A DNA stretch of 64,000 nt from Scytonema hofmannii PCC 7110. GTDB taxonomy: Bacteria > Cyanobacteriota > Cyanobacteriia > Cyanobacteriales > Nostocaceae. The position numbers and the translations under genes were made by a program. Positions 35,446-43,756 of the stretch are shown here, in pieces. The stretch is from contig NZ_KQ976355.1 of the NCBI RefSeq assembly GCF_000346485.2, positions 244,051-308,050 of the forward strand, written 5' to 3'. Under the pieces are notes generated by a model. That model did no database searches. It saw only the letters and a list, made by a program, of their open reading frames with translations, and was not told the DNA's origin. How positions within the stretch are numbered: position 1 is the first letter of the stretch; each line of letters starts with the position of its first letter.

Positions 35446-36792
35446 ATGACACAATCACTTGGGAAAAATACAGCGAAAACAACAAAGACAAAGACAAAGG
35501 TAGTTATCACCCTAGACTTAGGAGGTAGCAAAACCAAGACAGTATTGAGTATCTATCCGGATGGAGAACCAGTAGTGGTAGTCATGGAACCGGAAATCGC
35601 AGATGTTTCTAAAGAATCTCTAACAAATTTACAAGCAGATGGTGTTCCTGAGAACAGATGTTGGGTAGGGATAGAAGGAGAGTATTACGCATTGGGGCTG
35701 TTGGGGCGAACTGCTTTTGGGGGTTTGTCGATGCTGAGGGATCTCAAGTACACCCTCGCTGTCCCGAAAATCTGCGGTATTTTATGGGTAGTGAAGGAAA
35801 AACTTAAGCTGGACGGCTCCTTAGAAGCATACGTGGCGGTATTGCTCCCACCGGGGGAGGTAGCTGATAGTCAGGCATTGGGATTGAAACTTAAAGAAGC
35901 CCTCAAGGGTTTTGAGACTCCGACTGGCGTAATGAAAGTGAAATTGTTAAACTTTGCAGCTCATCCTGAAGGGAACGGAGTACTTATTCATCGTATATTT
36001 TCACTAGGAGAAGAGGAGTACAGTTCTAAAACTCTTGCGTTGGTCATGATAGGCTTTCGCAACGCAAGTGCGTTTGTCTCGGTCAACGGTGTAATAACGA
36101 CTGGGGTTTCGAGTGAATTTGGGATGTCCTGGATGGTTAACAAGTTTGTCAGCAAATGTTCTGGCTTATCCAAGGACGATCCCAAAGTAGTCCAAGCACT
36201 CGTACAAGCAGGTGTGGAATGCAACAGTGCGAGTTTTACGAAACTCTCTCGTAAGCGCAAATCCGAAGAAATTGCAGATGATGCTGGGGCAATGTCAGCA
36301 GCAGCAAAACTTTCTCGTGATGAATATGCTCGCGCCATATCAAGGTGGATTCGCTCGACAATACCTGCTAATACTCATGAAATTGTATTGTGTGGGGGGA
36401 CTGCCGAGTATGTGCGTGCTGAGTTGAACACATATTTTGAGAAAGAAGGTATTGCTGTTGTATGGAATGGAGGTGTTGAGGTACCATCTACTGTCGATAC
36501 TTCTGGAATGGGTAGTCGTCTCGCTGATGTTTGGGCGCAGCACGAAGCTTTTATCGAGCTGGTGGATGAGTTGACTGGGTACTCTCGACAAGCTCCTTTT
36601 GAAGTAGCTCCAGCTTCAGTAACTCCAGTGTCTGCATCCACAGGTGCGACACCGACTGATTATTCAACAACGACATCTGGTTATGTAAGTCTTTATAAGA
36701 ATATTAGAGTAGCCGACCCAGACCGTCCTTCTTCTTCAAACACCCCATATGTTGAACCAAAGGGTGTTCTAAAATCGCACGATAAGCAGTAA
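35446..36792 (+). CDS. Actin-like (ParM/Alp-type) ATPase
   Basis: 448 aa. Phosphate-1 motif VVITLDLGGSKTKTVLS near residues 19-35 and adenosine-type motif EIVLCGGTAEYVRAEL near 315 place it in the actin/Hsp70/ParM superfamily. Middle region with VLPP and MIGFRNASAFVSVNG (phosphate-2-like). A Ser/Thr/Pro-rich tail of ~60 residues ends KSHDKQ. It is a different subfamily from the ParM-like protein at 41261-42226. No obvious ParR neighbour follows, so it may segregate DNA alone or have another filament role. Confidence 0.75.
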   Translation: MTQSLGKNTAKTTKTKTKVVITLDLGGSKTKTVLSIYPDGEPVVVVMEPEIADVSKESLTNLQADGVPENRCWVGIEGEYYALGLLGRTAFGGLSMLRDLKYTLAVPKICGILWVVKEKLKLDGSLEAYVAVLLPPGEVADSQALGLKLKEALKGFETPTGVMKVKLLNFAAHPEGNGVLIHRIFSLGEEEYSSKTLALVMIGFRNASAFVSVNGVITTGVSSEFGMSWMVNKFVSKCSGLSKDDPKVVQALVQAGVECNSASFTKLSRKRKSEEIADDAGAMSAAAKLSRDEYARAISRWIRSTIPANTHEIVLCGGTAEYVRAELNTYFEKEGIAVVWNGGVEVPSTVDTSGMGSRLADVWAQHEAFIELVDELTGYSRQAPFEVAPASVTPVSASTGATPTDYSTTTSGYVSLYKNIRVADPDRPSSSNTPYVEPKGVLKSHDKQ

Positions 36793-36819
36793 TTGGGTAG
36801 ACGTATGGTGGGTAAAAAA

Positions 36820-36863
36820 AAGAAATGTCGTGACAGCATTTAGAATGCGCCACGACATTTCTT
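36820..36863 (-). terminator. Intrinsic terminator, minus strand
   Basis: AAGAAATGTCGTG and CACGACATTTCTT arms (13 bp) enclose a nested GCATT/AATGC stem. On the minus strand it is followed by a T-rich run, serving the 36881 gene. It may also stop the plus-strand actin-like gene. Confidence 0.75.
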
Positions 36864-36880
36864 ATTGAGCTTTAGCTGAA

Positions 36881-37165
36881 TTAAAGAGATTGGTGGTGAC
36901 CTAGGATACCGCGATACTCGAATAGATCGGGGTATCCTTTTTCTTCTTCACCAGGGATGTATTTTCCCCAGCGTCTTGCTATGTGGTCGCTGTTCCACCA
37001 AAACTTACCGTTTCGATACCAAACCGTGGTTTCACAGCAAATTTTGCTTCTGATAGTGATTGATTTTGTACCGTTGCTCCAGCCTTTGAACTGAACTGCG
37101 GGACTGAAACAATTACCACTAGCATTGGAAAACCAAATACCACAAATCTGAAAGTGGAAGTTCAT
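36881..37165 (-). CDS. Hypothetical protein, ~94 aa
   Basis: From ATG 37165 (frame open to 37237). MNFHFQICGIWFSNASGNCF ... TVWYRNGKFWWNSDHIARRWGKY: aromatic-rich, three cysteines, no known domain. A clear intrinsic terminator sits directly downstream, supporting a real transcript on this strand. Confidence 0.5.
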   Translation of the reverse strand: MNFHFQICGIWFSNASGNCFSPAVQFKGWSNGTKSITIRSKICCETTVWYRNGKFWWNSDHIARRWGKYIPGEEEKGYPDLFEYRGILGHHQSL

Positions 37166-37344
37166 GAGAGTTATTTGTCTATAGTGTTCAGCTAGTTGGT
37201 GCGTAGCATTAAAAAAGGACTTTGCCAAGGACTCCAATACTGGAATCCTTGACTTTCTAAAACACAGCTTCTTGCTGGCAAACGCAAATTTCGACTTGTG
37301 ATGCTCTTGCAGTATCAGTTGATTAGATTGCTAGGTTAAACTAA

Positions 37345-37740
37345 TGTCGGTATACCCATAATATTGCCGTTTGGCACGCTTATACTTCCAATTTTTTTCG
37401 GCAGCGTTATACTTCCAATGTCCCTAAGCCTTGTGGATTCTACATTTAGGGACGAATGAATTAAGAACTTACCCCCTAGAAAAATTAAGAATCTATTATC
37501 CTGAAAAAACTGGAATCGTTATGGCAGAACTGTTTAATAACCTTACGCGACAACCTAAAAATGAAATCTTAAGACTTCATTTTTTTGGCAAGCTTTTAGT
37601 TCCATTTTTGGTTTTCGGCAATCTTATGGTTCCAAGTCTTCAAAAAAAGATGCGATCGCCTCACGAAAAAATGAGCATTACAGCCTCAGTTGCGGCAACA
37701 TAATGGTTCCAGTCGCGGCAATATTATCGGTATAACGACA
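37345..37740. mobile_element. ~396 bp element with TnsB-type end repeats, no transposase
   Basis: Terminal inverted repeats of ~25 bp start TGTCG at 37345 (TGTCGGTATACCCATAATATT...) and end CGACA at 37740 (inverse TGTCGTTATACCGATAATATT...); they differ at two positions. Six further ~20 bp sites with consensus GGCA-N4-TTA-N3-TTCCA lie at 37373, 37400, 37587, 37617, 37694 and (terminal) 37717. A 5'-TGT end plus multiple internal sites is the hallmark of Tn7/Tn5053/Mu-type (TnsB-family) transposons. No 5 bp target duplication (ACTAA against GTAAG). It interrupts a CoiA-like gene, so it is probably a non-autonomous derivative. A small plus-strand frame inside is produced by the repeats. Confidence 0.7.
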
Positions 37741-38155
37741 GTAAGACTTTCAGCTTATCTTGCCCCTGGTGACAGGGACGACCTGTTGCATCAATTCCTT
37801 TCAGCAATGGCTCATAAACTATTGTCACTGCTGATTTAAAGTGTTCTTGACTAGCGGTGGAAAGTTTCTTTTGCCAGAACTTGAGAGAGATTATGTGTTC
37901 TAAGGATTGTCCCCTAGATTTAACACAGTACTGTGAATTTCCCTCTGCGTGCCTAAAATGCGTGCGGTGAAAAATCTCTAGTTCTAAATTCCCGCACCTG
38001 TGTTTGCGAAATCCCGCTTTCACTGGGTATAGCTCTCCATTGCAAAAGTAACACAGAAATTTTCCTGGATACTTACTTTTGATTTCAAGAGAAGAGGCGT
38101 AAGTATCGGAAATAACCATTTCTTCAGTTTGTTCGTGTTTTGCAATCGCAACCAT
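37724..38155 (-). pseudogene. CoiA-like protein truncated by the element
   Basis: 143 codons. The N-terminal part shows a zinc-ribbon-like FLCYFCNGELYPVKAGF, then HFRHAEGNSQYC and SLEHIISLKFWQKKL, as in competence CoiA-like nuclease-family proteins (recalled, not searched). The last eight codons before the stop (VLLSLYR*) are read from the element's terminal repeat, so the natural C-terminus, where a nuclease domain would lie, is lost. The stretch to the left of the element shows no continuation. Confidence 0.65.
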
Positions 38156-38257
38156 AGTTAATATCTGAGTTTATTTTGTATTGTTCCCAAACTGAGAGTA
38201 GTAGTTGTGTTTGCAAATAATAAAAAGTAATGGTTGACTCTAAATCGTAATTGTTAG

Positions 38258-38293
38258 AAAAAACAACCGCTACACGTGTAACAGTTGTTTTTT
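38258..38293 (-). terminator. Intrinsic terminator, minus strand
   Basis: AAAAAACAAC and GTTGTTTTTT arms with a CTACACGTGTAA inner palindrome. On the minus strand it follows the 38326 gene with a T6 run. Confidence 0.7.
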
Positions 38294-38325
38294 AAGGGCG
38301 CTGTTTACTGGTAAAACAGTGTTGA

Positions 38326-38613
38326 TTAATCTTTTTTTGGAGTTATTTCATCAATATAAAAGTGAACTTCCCCGTTCTTAGTGTGCCAACTGATAGTAGT
38401 TTTCTGGCTGCCAGCAATGATGCTTGACGTTATTGAAAAGCAACCTTCTGAGAGATATGTTCCATCTTCCAATATTGTACCGGGTATAGCTTGCCGGAAG
38501 GCTGGGCTGTCAGGACATTTGCCAGACAGCAAGTTATACCTTATTTCCCATTCAATTGAGTTGAGCACGGACGCAATCAGGGAATCAGTTGCCCCATCGA
38601 AAAACATTGCCAT
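38326..38613 (-). CDS. Hypothetical protein, 95 aa
   Basis: Soluble, mixed helix and strand: MAMFFDGATDSLIASVLNSI, a CPDSPAFRQAIPGTILEDG middle, and an ISWHTKNGEVHFYIDEI strand pair. No known domain. Terminated by the hairpin just downstream and placed upstream of the CoiA-like pseudogene, so the two may have been one operon. Confidence 0.5.
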   Translation of the reverse strand: MAMFFDGATDSLIASVLNSIEWEIRYNLLSGKCPDSPAFRQAIPGTILEDGTYLSEGCFSITSSIIAGSQKTTISWHTKNGEVHFYIDEITPKKD

Positions 38614-38659
38614 GAGGTTTTCTTTAGATTAACTTTCATAAAGAAAGGCTGTTAAGCCC

Positions 38660-39595
38660 CTACTTGTCAGTAATGTTTTTTGCTAATTTTTGAAGCTCGT
38701 CGATCAGTTGCTGTATTTGCTGGCGTTTCTCAGGATCTTCCCAAATAGTAGATGATTTCAATGTTTTAGAGACTTCAGCAAATTGTTGTTTCAGGGAGAT
38801 TTCTTTTGGTTGACTCGATTGAGTCTTCTCTTGAATTGCTGCACGAATTTGACTCAGTGACCATTTTTCTGCAATTGCTTGGTTTAAAAGCTCCTTGAGT
38901 ACATCTAAGTCTTGAATGCGTGCCAGTGCTCTTGCCTTTGTATACTCAATTCTTCCGGCTCGAAGTGCTTCTAGAATGGGGGTAGGTAGGTTGAGTAAAG
39001 GCAAGCGATGAGAAGCAAAGGATTCCCAACTCATTTTCCCTACTATGCGAAAGACGGATTCAACGATTAACAGTGTTTCTTCATTTCCGACAACGTTGTT
39101 GGAACCTCGTTTGGCTAGGCGGTGTAGGAGTTGAGAAACTTCTGTTGAAGGAATATCCAGTTTATTTGCTAACAAATTGATAATTCCTTCTGTCTCTTCC
39201 ACTGGATTGAGGTCTTCTCTTTGCAAATTCTCAATCAATGCCAGTTCCATCGCCTGTACAGCCGTCATTTCCCTAACGACTGCGGGAACTTCAAGAAGTC
39301 CGATTTCCTTGGCTGCCCGATAACGGCGCTCTCCTGCGACTAACTCGTAGGAATTGTCTGATATTGGGCGAACTAATAATGGTTCCAGTATCCCATGAGT
39401 TCTGATTGACTCGGTTAGTTGCTGCAATTTCTCCGGGTCAAAGTAGCGGCGGGGTTGTTGGGTTGGTAGTTGAATGCTGGATATGTTAACGGTTATGGAA
39501 TGTTCTCGCTCGACTGGAGCCAACTCAGTCGGACTAAAAATGCTGATGGTCGAGTCAGCTTTGAAAGGATTGTTGCCGAGACCTCGTTTAGACAT
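38660..39595 (-). CDS. parB: ParB/Spo0J-type partition protein
   Basis: 311 aa. ParB N-terminal nuclease-fold domain with QQPRRYFDPEKLQQL, VAGERRYRAAKEIGL and the CTP-binding GERRYRA motif, followed by ENLQREDLNPVEETEGI. The HTH region contains SQLLHRLAKRG and a helical C-terminus. Binds parS and loads around it as a CTP-dependent clamp. A ribosome site AAGGAG lies ~13 bp before ATG 39595. Follows parA on the same strand. One candidate parS lies inside its own gene. Confidence 0.9.
   Translation of the reverse strand: MSKRGLGNNPFKADSTISIFSPTELAPVEREHSITVNISSIQLPTQQPRRYFDPEKLQQLTESIRTHGILEPLLVRPISDNSYELVAGERRYRAAKEIGLLEVPAVVREMTAVQAMELALIENLQREDLNPVEETEGIINLLANKLDIPSTEVSQLLHRLAKRGSNNVVGNEETLLIVESVFRIVGKMSWESFASHRLPLLNLPTPILEALRAGRIEYTKARALARIQDLDVLKELLNQAIAEKWSLSQIRAAIQEKTQSSQPKEISLKQQFAEVSKTLKSSTIWEDPEKRQQIQQLIDELQKLAKNITDK
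39085..39104. promoter_or_regulatory. Candidate parS site inside parB
   Basis: TTCCGACAACGTTGTTGGAA, a near-perfect 20 bp palindrome (one mismatch pair), identical to the copy at 39619-39638. Two identical palindromes of this size beside parAB fit centromere sites. Confidence 0.65.
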
Positions 39596-39618
39596 AAACT
39601 CATCACTCCTTGAGACTT

Positions 39619-39638
39619 TTCCGACAACGTTGTTGGAA
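39619..39638. promoter_or_regulatory. Candidate parS site between parA and parB
   Basis: Same 20 bp palindrome as at 39085-39104, about 24 bp upstream of the parB start. It may bind ParB for partition and also control parB expression. Confidence 0.7.
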
Positions 39639-39682
39639 ATAGATGGGATCGAAAATTAGGGGGCTGTGGTTCTCTAAGAATT

Positions 39683-40465
39683 TTAAATGCGCTTTAGGGC
39701 TTCATTCATCAAGTCTTTGTATGCTTTTGCTCCCGTACCTTTTGGATCGTGTTCAAATATCGACACCCCAAAACTAGGCGCTTCTGAAATCCTTACAGTT
39801 GTAGGGATGACTGTTTTGAACATGCGTTCAGTAAAATGCTCTTGCAAAGAAGCCAACACGTCTTTACTGATTTTCTGCCGTCCGTCAAACTTAGTGGCAA
39901 GTACGCCCAAAACGTTGACTTGATGGTCTAAAAAATTCTTCACCAAGTCAAAGGCATATTCTACCCCTTGAACGCCTAGTAACCCAACGTAGCTCATATC
40001 AACAGGAACAATCACACCATCACTGGCTTTGAGCGCGTTAATTGAGAACACGCCAATGTTAGGCGGACAATCGATTAGCGTAAAGTCGTACTCGCTATCC
40101 ACTTCATTCAACACTCGCTTCAGCAGGTTCTCTCGTCCCGGCAATCCAGAAATTTGTAGTTCCTCAACTGCGAGCATAATATTGGATGGCAAGACATCAA
40201 ATTGGGAAGAGCATACCTTTGCGATCGCCCCTTTGAACAGTTGCTTGCGCTCGGTGGGCGAATCGCTCTGAAGAACATCTTTGAGTTGAGTCTCTAGTTT
40301 CCAAATTTCGATACCAAGAGAAGCACCAGAGGTTCCTTGGGGATCGATATCGACCAATAAAACTTTCTTTTTCTTAAATCGGGAAATGCCATCCGCCAGA
40401 TTAGTTGCAGTAGCAGATTTGCCCACTCCCCCCTTCATATTAAAAATTGCTATCTTATAAGCCAT
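39683..40465 (-). CDS. parA: ParA/Soj-type partition ATPase
   Basis: 260 aa. Deviant Walker A FNMKGGVGKSATATNLA, VLLVDIDPQGTSGASLG (A'), DFTLIDCPPNIG (Walker B), and conserved ISEAPSFGVSIFEHDPKG near the C-terminus. No N-terminal HTH, so it is the short ParA (type Ib/Soj-like). Forms DNA-bound gradients that move ParB-parS complexes. Directly upstream of parB with ~87 bp between them. Confidence 0.93.
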   Translation of the reverse strand: MAYKIAIFNMKGGVGKSATATNLADGISRFKKKKVLLVDIDPQGTSGASLGIEIWKLETQLKDVLQSDSPTERKQLFKGAIAKVCSSQFDVLPSNIMLAVEELQISGLPGRENLLKRVLNEVDSEYDFTLIDCPPNIGVFSINALKASDGVIVPVDMSYVGLLGVQGVEYAFDLVKNFLDHQVNVLGVLATKFDGRQKISKDVLASLQEHFTERMFKTVIPTTVRISEAPSFGVSIFEHDPKGTGAKAYKDLMNEALKRI

Positions 40466-40741
40466 AAATTGAATTGCCGTAAAACTAAATTTATTGTGTC
40501 CGGTACTGGGAACTGGGAAATTCTTACCCCCGCTTCACCAATCCCCAGTCCCTTTTAAATCGAAGGTTATCAAAATTTACCACTAAAGTTGATTTATAGG
40601 AACAACTTTAGATATGCGCTACGGCTGTACTCCGCAATCGCTCGCCTATCGCTCCTGATAGAGAAGTTGGCAGAGATTGATAAGCTGTTATGAAGTCATG
40701 ACGATAATGTAAAGTTAATAGACTGCATTCTATAAATAATT

Positions 40742-41011
40742 ATGGACGACCAAATTCAAGACCTTAATATGCTTGATACCGAGTATCTTGCTTGGCTTGC
40801 CAAAGGATTCGACCCAGTTTTGGATCGGAATTTAATCCTTTTGTTTAAGGATAAGCCTCGTTATCGTCATCTAACTCGCTTTCTTGAACTGACGACCAAA
40901 GACCAGCCACCAACTGATGCCGAATGGGAAGAAATTTACTTGGTGTGGGATAAGAGATACAAAGAGCGTGGAGAAAAGACTCCAGAACTCGACCGGAAGC
41001 AATCATATTGA
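40742..41011 (+). CDS. Hypothetical protein, 89 aa
   Basis: Small acidic helical protein (MDDQIQDLNMLDTEYLAWLA; KDQPPTDAEWEEIYLVWDKRY). No membrane helix, no motif. It is divergent from parA across ~275 bp and precedes the ParM-like gene. Function unknown. Confidence 0.55.
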   Translation: MDDQIQDLNMLDTEYLAWLAKGFDPVLDRNLILLFKDKPRYRHLTRFLELTTKDQPPTDAEWEEIYLVWDKRYKERGEKTPELDRKQSY

Positions 41012-41056
41012 GATGGATGTAAGCCAAGAATTAGGCAATTACGACTTTCTCGGATT

Positions 41057-41223
41057 TTTGGGGTATAAGTGGGGGCTAAGCGTACCCTACGACTTTTTTC
41101 TCCAATTTAACCCCTATATAGGGTATATGTGTGTTATTCTTGGGGTATATTAAACCTATTAAGTTGTTGTACCCCATTTAGCCCCCACGAGCCAAGAATT
41201 CGTAACTCGTAATTTGTAATTAA
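41057..41223. promoter_or_regulatory. Repeat-rich leader of parM, candidate parC
   Basis: Contains GGGGTATA direct repeats (41060 and 41142), the palindrome CCCTATATAGGG (41112-41123), and an inverted pair GTGGGGGCTAA (41069-41079) / TTAGCCCCCAC (41178-41188). Upstream iteron clusters are the normal position of parC in ParMR loci, where ParR binds and also represses. Confidence 0.55.
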
Positions 41224-41260
41224 TCGCTTGCTCCTGTATCTAGATTACACTGCTTTTACC

Positions 41261-42226
41261 ATGAAGAACATTCACGCGAATCAAAAAATTTTTTGTGCCG
41301 GTTTTGACAACGGCTATGGCAGCGTCAAACTGTTGGTCGATGGTTTTGATGTAGTCAGAATTCCCAGTTACATCTCACGAGAAGATATGGAAGATGTACC
41401 CGGTAGAGTAGTTTTTAACGGCAATGCTTACACTGTTGGGGAGTCGGCTTTCCGCACCGGATTTTACTTCGAGCGGAACACCGATAGCAACGTTAACAAA
41501 GTAAACAACGCCCTCATAACCTTACTGGGTGCGTTGGCTCATCTACCACACCGTAAGACTTGGCACTTAAAGCTTGTTGTCAGTTTGCATGATGTTGCTT
41601 TGACTGATGACTTGTTAGAAGTGCTTAATGGTGAATATCAACCAATGCTCGCTGGTAAACCCTCTGATGTCAGGGTAGAGGTTCTCAAAGTCGTACCTGA
41701 AGGTATGGGTGCTCTATTTGGTAGAAAACTGCCCAAAAGATTAACCGTTGTAGATTTTGGGAATGGGACAACGCTTTATTCTCGTTACTTTCAGGGGAAA
41801 AGAGAAGTCCATACTCCCTACGCTGCAGGTGTGGAAGCTCTTATTGGTGAGATTGCCAAGAAGATGAAACCTCTCAACGGCGGGAAGCTTGGTGATTTAT
41901 CAAAAATTCGCTTTTGTCTTGAAATGGGACATACTAAGTACAGCCGCGACATCGATATCAAAGACGTTTACACCACTTGTCTTAAAGAGTGGTACGAAAG
42001 CTATCTGAAAAAACCAGTCAATCTCGCCCTGGAGTCAAAACACCAAGGTGATGAAATTTGGGCGATTGGTGGCGGTTGCTTGCTGCCTGGATTTAAAAAA
42101 CTGCTCGTGCAGAACGGGTTTGAAATTCTCGATAACCCAGTGGAGGCTAATTCTTATGGGCTATTGCAAATGGCTAAAACCATTGGAGCTTCTTTCTCAA
42201 CGAGCGGATCTACTGATGGTGTGTAA
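41261..42226 (+). CDS. parM: ParM-like actin-type segregation ATPase
   Basis: About 321 aa from ATG 41261. FCAGFDNGYGSVKLLV (phosphate-1), LTVVDFGNGTTLYSRY (phosphate-2), and EIWAIGGGCLLPGFKKLL (adenosine motif) are in the right order for ParM/StbA. It polymerises to push plasmid copies apart. A helical RHH protein follows 53 bp downstream and an iteron-like leader lies upstream, so the locus has the standard parC-parM-parR layout. Confidence 0.85.
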   Translation: MKNIHANQKIFCAGFDNGYGSVKLLVDGFDVVRIPSYISREDMEDVPGRVVFNGNAYTVGESAFRTGFYFERNTDSNVNKVNNALITLLGALAHLPHRKTWHLKLVVSLHDVALTDDLLEVLNGEYQPMLAGKPSDVRVEVLKVVPEGMGALFGRKLPKRLTVVDFGNGTTLYSRYFQGKREVHTPYAAGVEALIGEIAKKMKPLNGGKLGDLSKIRFCLEMGHTKYSRDIDIKDVYTTCLKEWYESYLKKPVNLALESKHQGDEIWAIGGGCLLPGFKKLLVQNGFEILDNPVEANSYGLLQMAKTIGASFSTSGSTDGV

Positions 42227-42238
42227 TTGATGAACTCT

Positions 42239-42272
42239 TAATTACGAATTACGAATTACGAACTACGAATTT
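42239..42272. repeat. ACGAATT 7 bp tandem tract
   Basis: Four tandem ATTACGA-type units between parM and parR. A related tract in the inverse orientation lies at 41198-41223 just before parM, so the gene is flanked by imperfect inverted repeats of ~24 bp. Such ACGAATT tracts are frequent in Nostocales intergenic DNA. Confidence 0.5.
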
Positions 42273-42279
42273 TTTTAGT

Positions 42280-42582
42280 ATGGTTTCTCAGCAAGACAAA
42301 ACTCCAGAAAAAGTCCGAATCAAAGACAGCTACCGCGATCGCATTTTTGCAGAATCGCAACGGTTGGGTAAAAGTTACCTTGAGACGCTTTACTTTATTG
42401 TGGATTGCTACTTTGCGTTTAAGCAGGGTGTGTTACCAGTACAGTCTGTAGTTGTTAACCACCAACCAGCACCCACAGAACGAAAGCAGCTTACTGTGGA
42501 TGAGTCAACTCATATCCCAGATAACCCGCAAGTTGAATCTGTTGATGGTGAGGAGAGTTTTACGTTGGATTGGGAGTTGTGA
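42280..42582 (+). CDS. ParR-like ribbon-helix-helix protein
   Basis: 100 aa. The N-terminal segment KVRIKDSYRDRIFAES then LGKSYLETLYFIVDCYF fits a strand-helix-helix DNA-binding dimer. The C-terminal half is disordered and acidic (DGEESFTLDWEL), as expected for the ParM-contacting tail of ParR adaptors. Assigned by position after parM; sequence identity to known ParR is not established. Confidence 0.6.
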   Translation: MVSQQDKTPEKVRIKDSYRDRIFAESQRLGKSYLETLYFIVDCYFAFKQGVLPVQSVVVNHQPAPTERKQLTVDESTHIPDNPQVESVDGEESFTLDWEL

Positions 42583-42692
42583 ATGACTATATAATTGCTA
42601 TAATCTTATCTCAATTGTGGCGCAAATTTCTCCAATTTTGAAAAAAATTAATGCCAGCGACTTGCTGACACTAACTTTTTTGTACGAATGGT

Positions 42693-43151
42693 CTAGAACG
42701 GAATGTCATCCGGGTTGTTGCTATCCGTACTGTGATTGTCGTTCGTTGCGAGATATCCGTTGGTGCCGTTTGAGTTATTGGAAGCTGCAACAGCGACAAG
42801 TTCTCGATCTGTGTTTGGAATTAGAATTGATGATGTGGGTACGGTTGATGTTGTTGGTGTTGGTGTTAGGAGGAACTTGCGGATTACCAAGCTCGTGAGT
42901 TTATCTTTGTATTCGCCTTTGTCAATTGTCTGGTAATCAAGGAATCCGATTGCAACTCCCGTTGCCCCTTCGCCAGCTTCTGCTATTTGGACAGCAGGTG
43001 CGCCTTTTGTCCTGTAGTTGATTTGTGTTGGAGTTACTCCGTCCTTGCTGTAAAAGCAGAACTCCAACAACCCATAGCATATTTTGACACCTTCACTATC
43101 GAAGCGTTCGTTGATGGATTTTATGGTTACTGTCATGGTTGCGTTATTCAT
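42693..43151 (-). CDS. SSB-like protein with acidic DDIPF tip
   Basis: About 152 aa. Start set at ATG 43151 because GGAG lies 6 bp upstream; the upstream ATG at 43199 would add a repeat-derived TPTPTEN leader. OB-fold-like body (TVTIKSINERFDSEGVKICYG ... SLVIRKFLL), then an Asn/Ser/Thr linker and a C-terminal DSNNPDDIPF. The DDIPF tip is the classical SSB tail that recruits repair and replication partners. It follows the canonical ssb gene, which lacks this tail, so the pair may divide binding and recruitment (inference). Confidence 0.65.
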   Translation of the reverse strand: MNNATMTVTIKSINERFDSEGVKICYGLLEFCFYSKDGVTPTQINYRTKGAPAVQIAEAGEGATGVAIGFLDYQTIDKGEYKDKLTSLVIRKFLLTPTPTTSTVPTSSILIPNTDRELVAVAASNNSNGTNGYLATNDNHSTDSNNPDDIPF

Positions 43152-43250
43152 TGAGGTCTCCAGTGTATTTTCTGTTGGCGTAGGCGTAGCCTCATTCATT
43201 CCAAGGCTTTTGGGGATGAATGAGGTTTTGGGTGGAACTGGTTTGAAAAT

Positions 43251-43655
43251 TTAGAAATTAGCGTTTGTTATTTCCTCTGCTGACGGAACTGGGGGTGTTC
43301 CGTTAGTGGGGGTAGTTGTTGCTTGCTGGTTCTGGTTTCTGGGCGATCCCAAGAGTTCGAGGTTCTGAACTCTAATAACGGGTTTGGTTCTCAGTTCGTT
43401 GGTTCGGGAGTCAATCCATTGATCGAGAACCAATTCCCCAACTACGCAAATTGTTGTGCCACTTCTGACATAGTTGGCAATTACGTCAGCCAAGTTTGAC
43501 CAAGCTTCAACGTCAAACCACAAAGTTTCATCCTTCTTCTGTCCCCTGACGGCTAGGGATACAGAAGCCTTAACAGCACCGGACTCGAAGAATCGGCAGT
43601 CAGGGTCTTGTCCGGCGCGACCTATGAGGGTAACCTGATTGATATATTGGGACAT
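43251..43655 (-). CDS. ssb: Single-stranded DNA-binding protein
   Basis: 134 aa. OB-fold with NQVTLIGRAGQDPDCRFF, SVSLAVRGQKKDETLWFDVEAW, IANYVRSGTTICVVGELVLDQW: a standard SSB core of ~105 residues. Ribosome site AAGGAAG 9-10 bp before ATG 43655. The C-terminus is short and ends EEITNANF, without the acidic DDIPF-type tip. The downstream neighbour carries that tip instead. Confidence 0.93.
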   Translation of the reverse strand: MSQYINQVTLIGRAGQDPDCRFFESGAVKASVSLAVRGQKKDETLWFDVEAWSNLADVIANYVRSGTTICVVGELVLDQWIDSRTNELRTKPVIRVQNLELLGSPRNQNQQATTTPTNGTPPVPSAEEITNANF

Positions 43656-43705
43656 ATTCGTGACTTCCTTTTATAGTTTTTCTTTTATGCGCGTATGCGC
43701 CAAAA

Positions 43706-43750
43706 AAAAATCTAATTGCGTGCTGAGACTGCAAGCACAACTAGATTTTT
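43706..43750 (-). terminator. Intrinsic terminator, minus strand
   Basis: AAAAATCTA / TAGATTTTT and GTGCTT / AAGCAC arms; on the minus strand it ends in a run of nine T. It closes the 43789-44430 transcript before ssb. Confidence 0.75.
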
Positions 43751-43756
43751 CTTGTT

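Noticed and set aside
37431..37703. 90-codon plus-strand frame inside the transposon-like element
   Set aside because: It is created by the element's repeats (GGCA...TTCCA units) and has no recognisable content.
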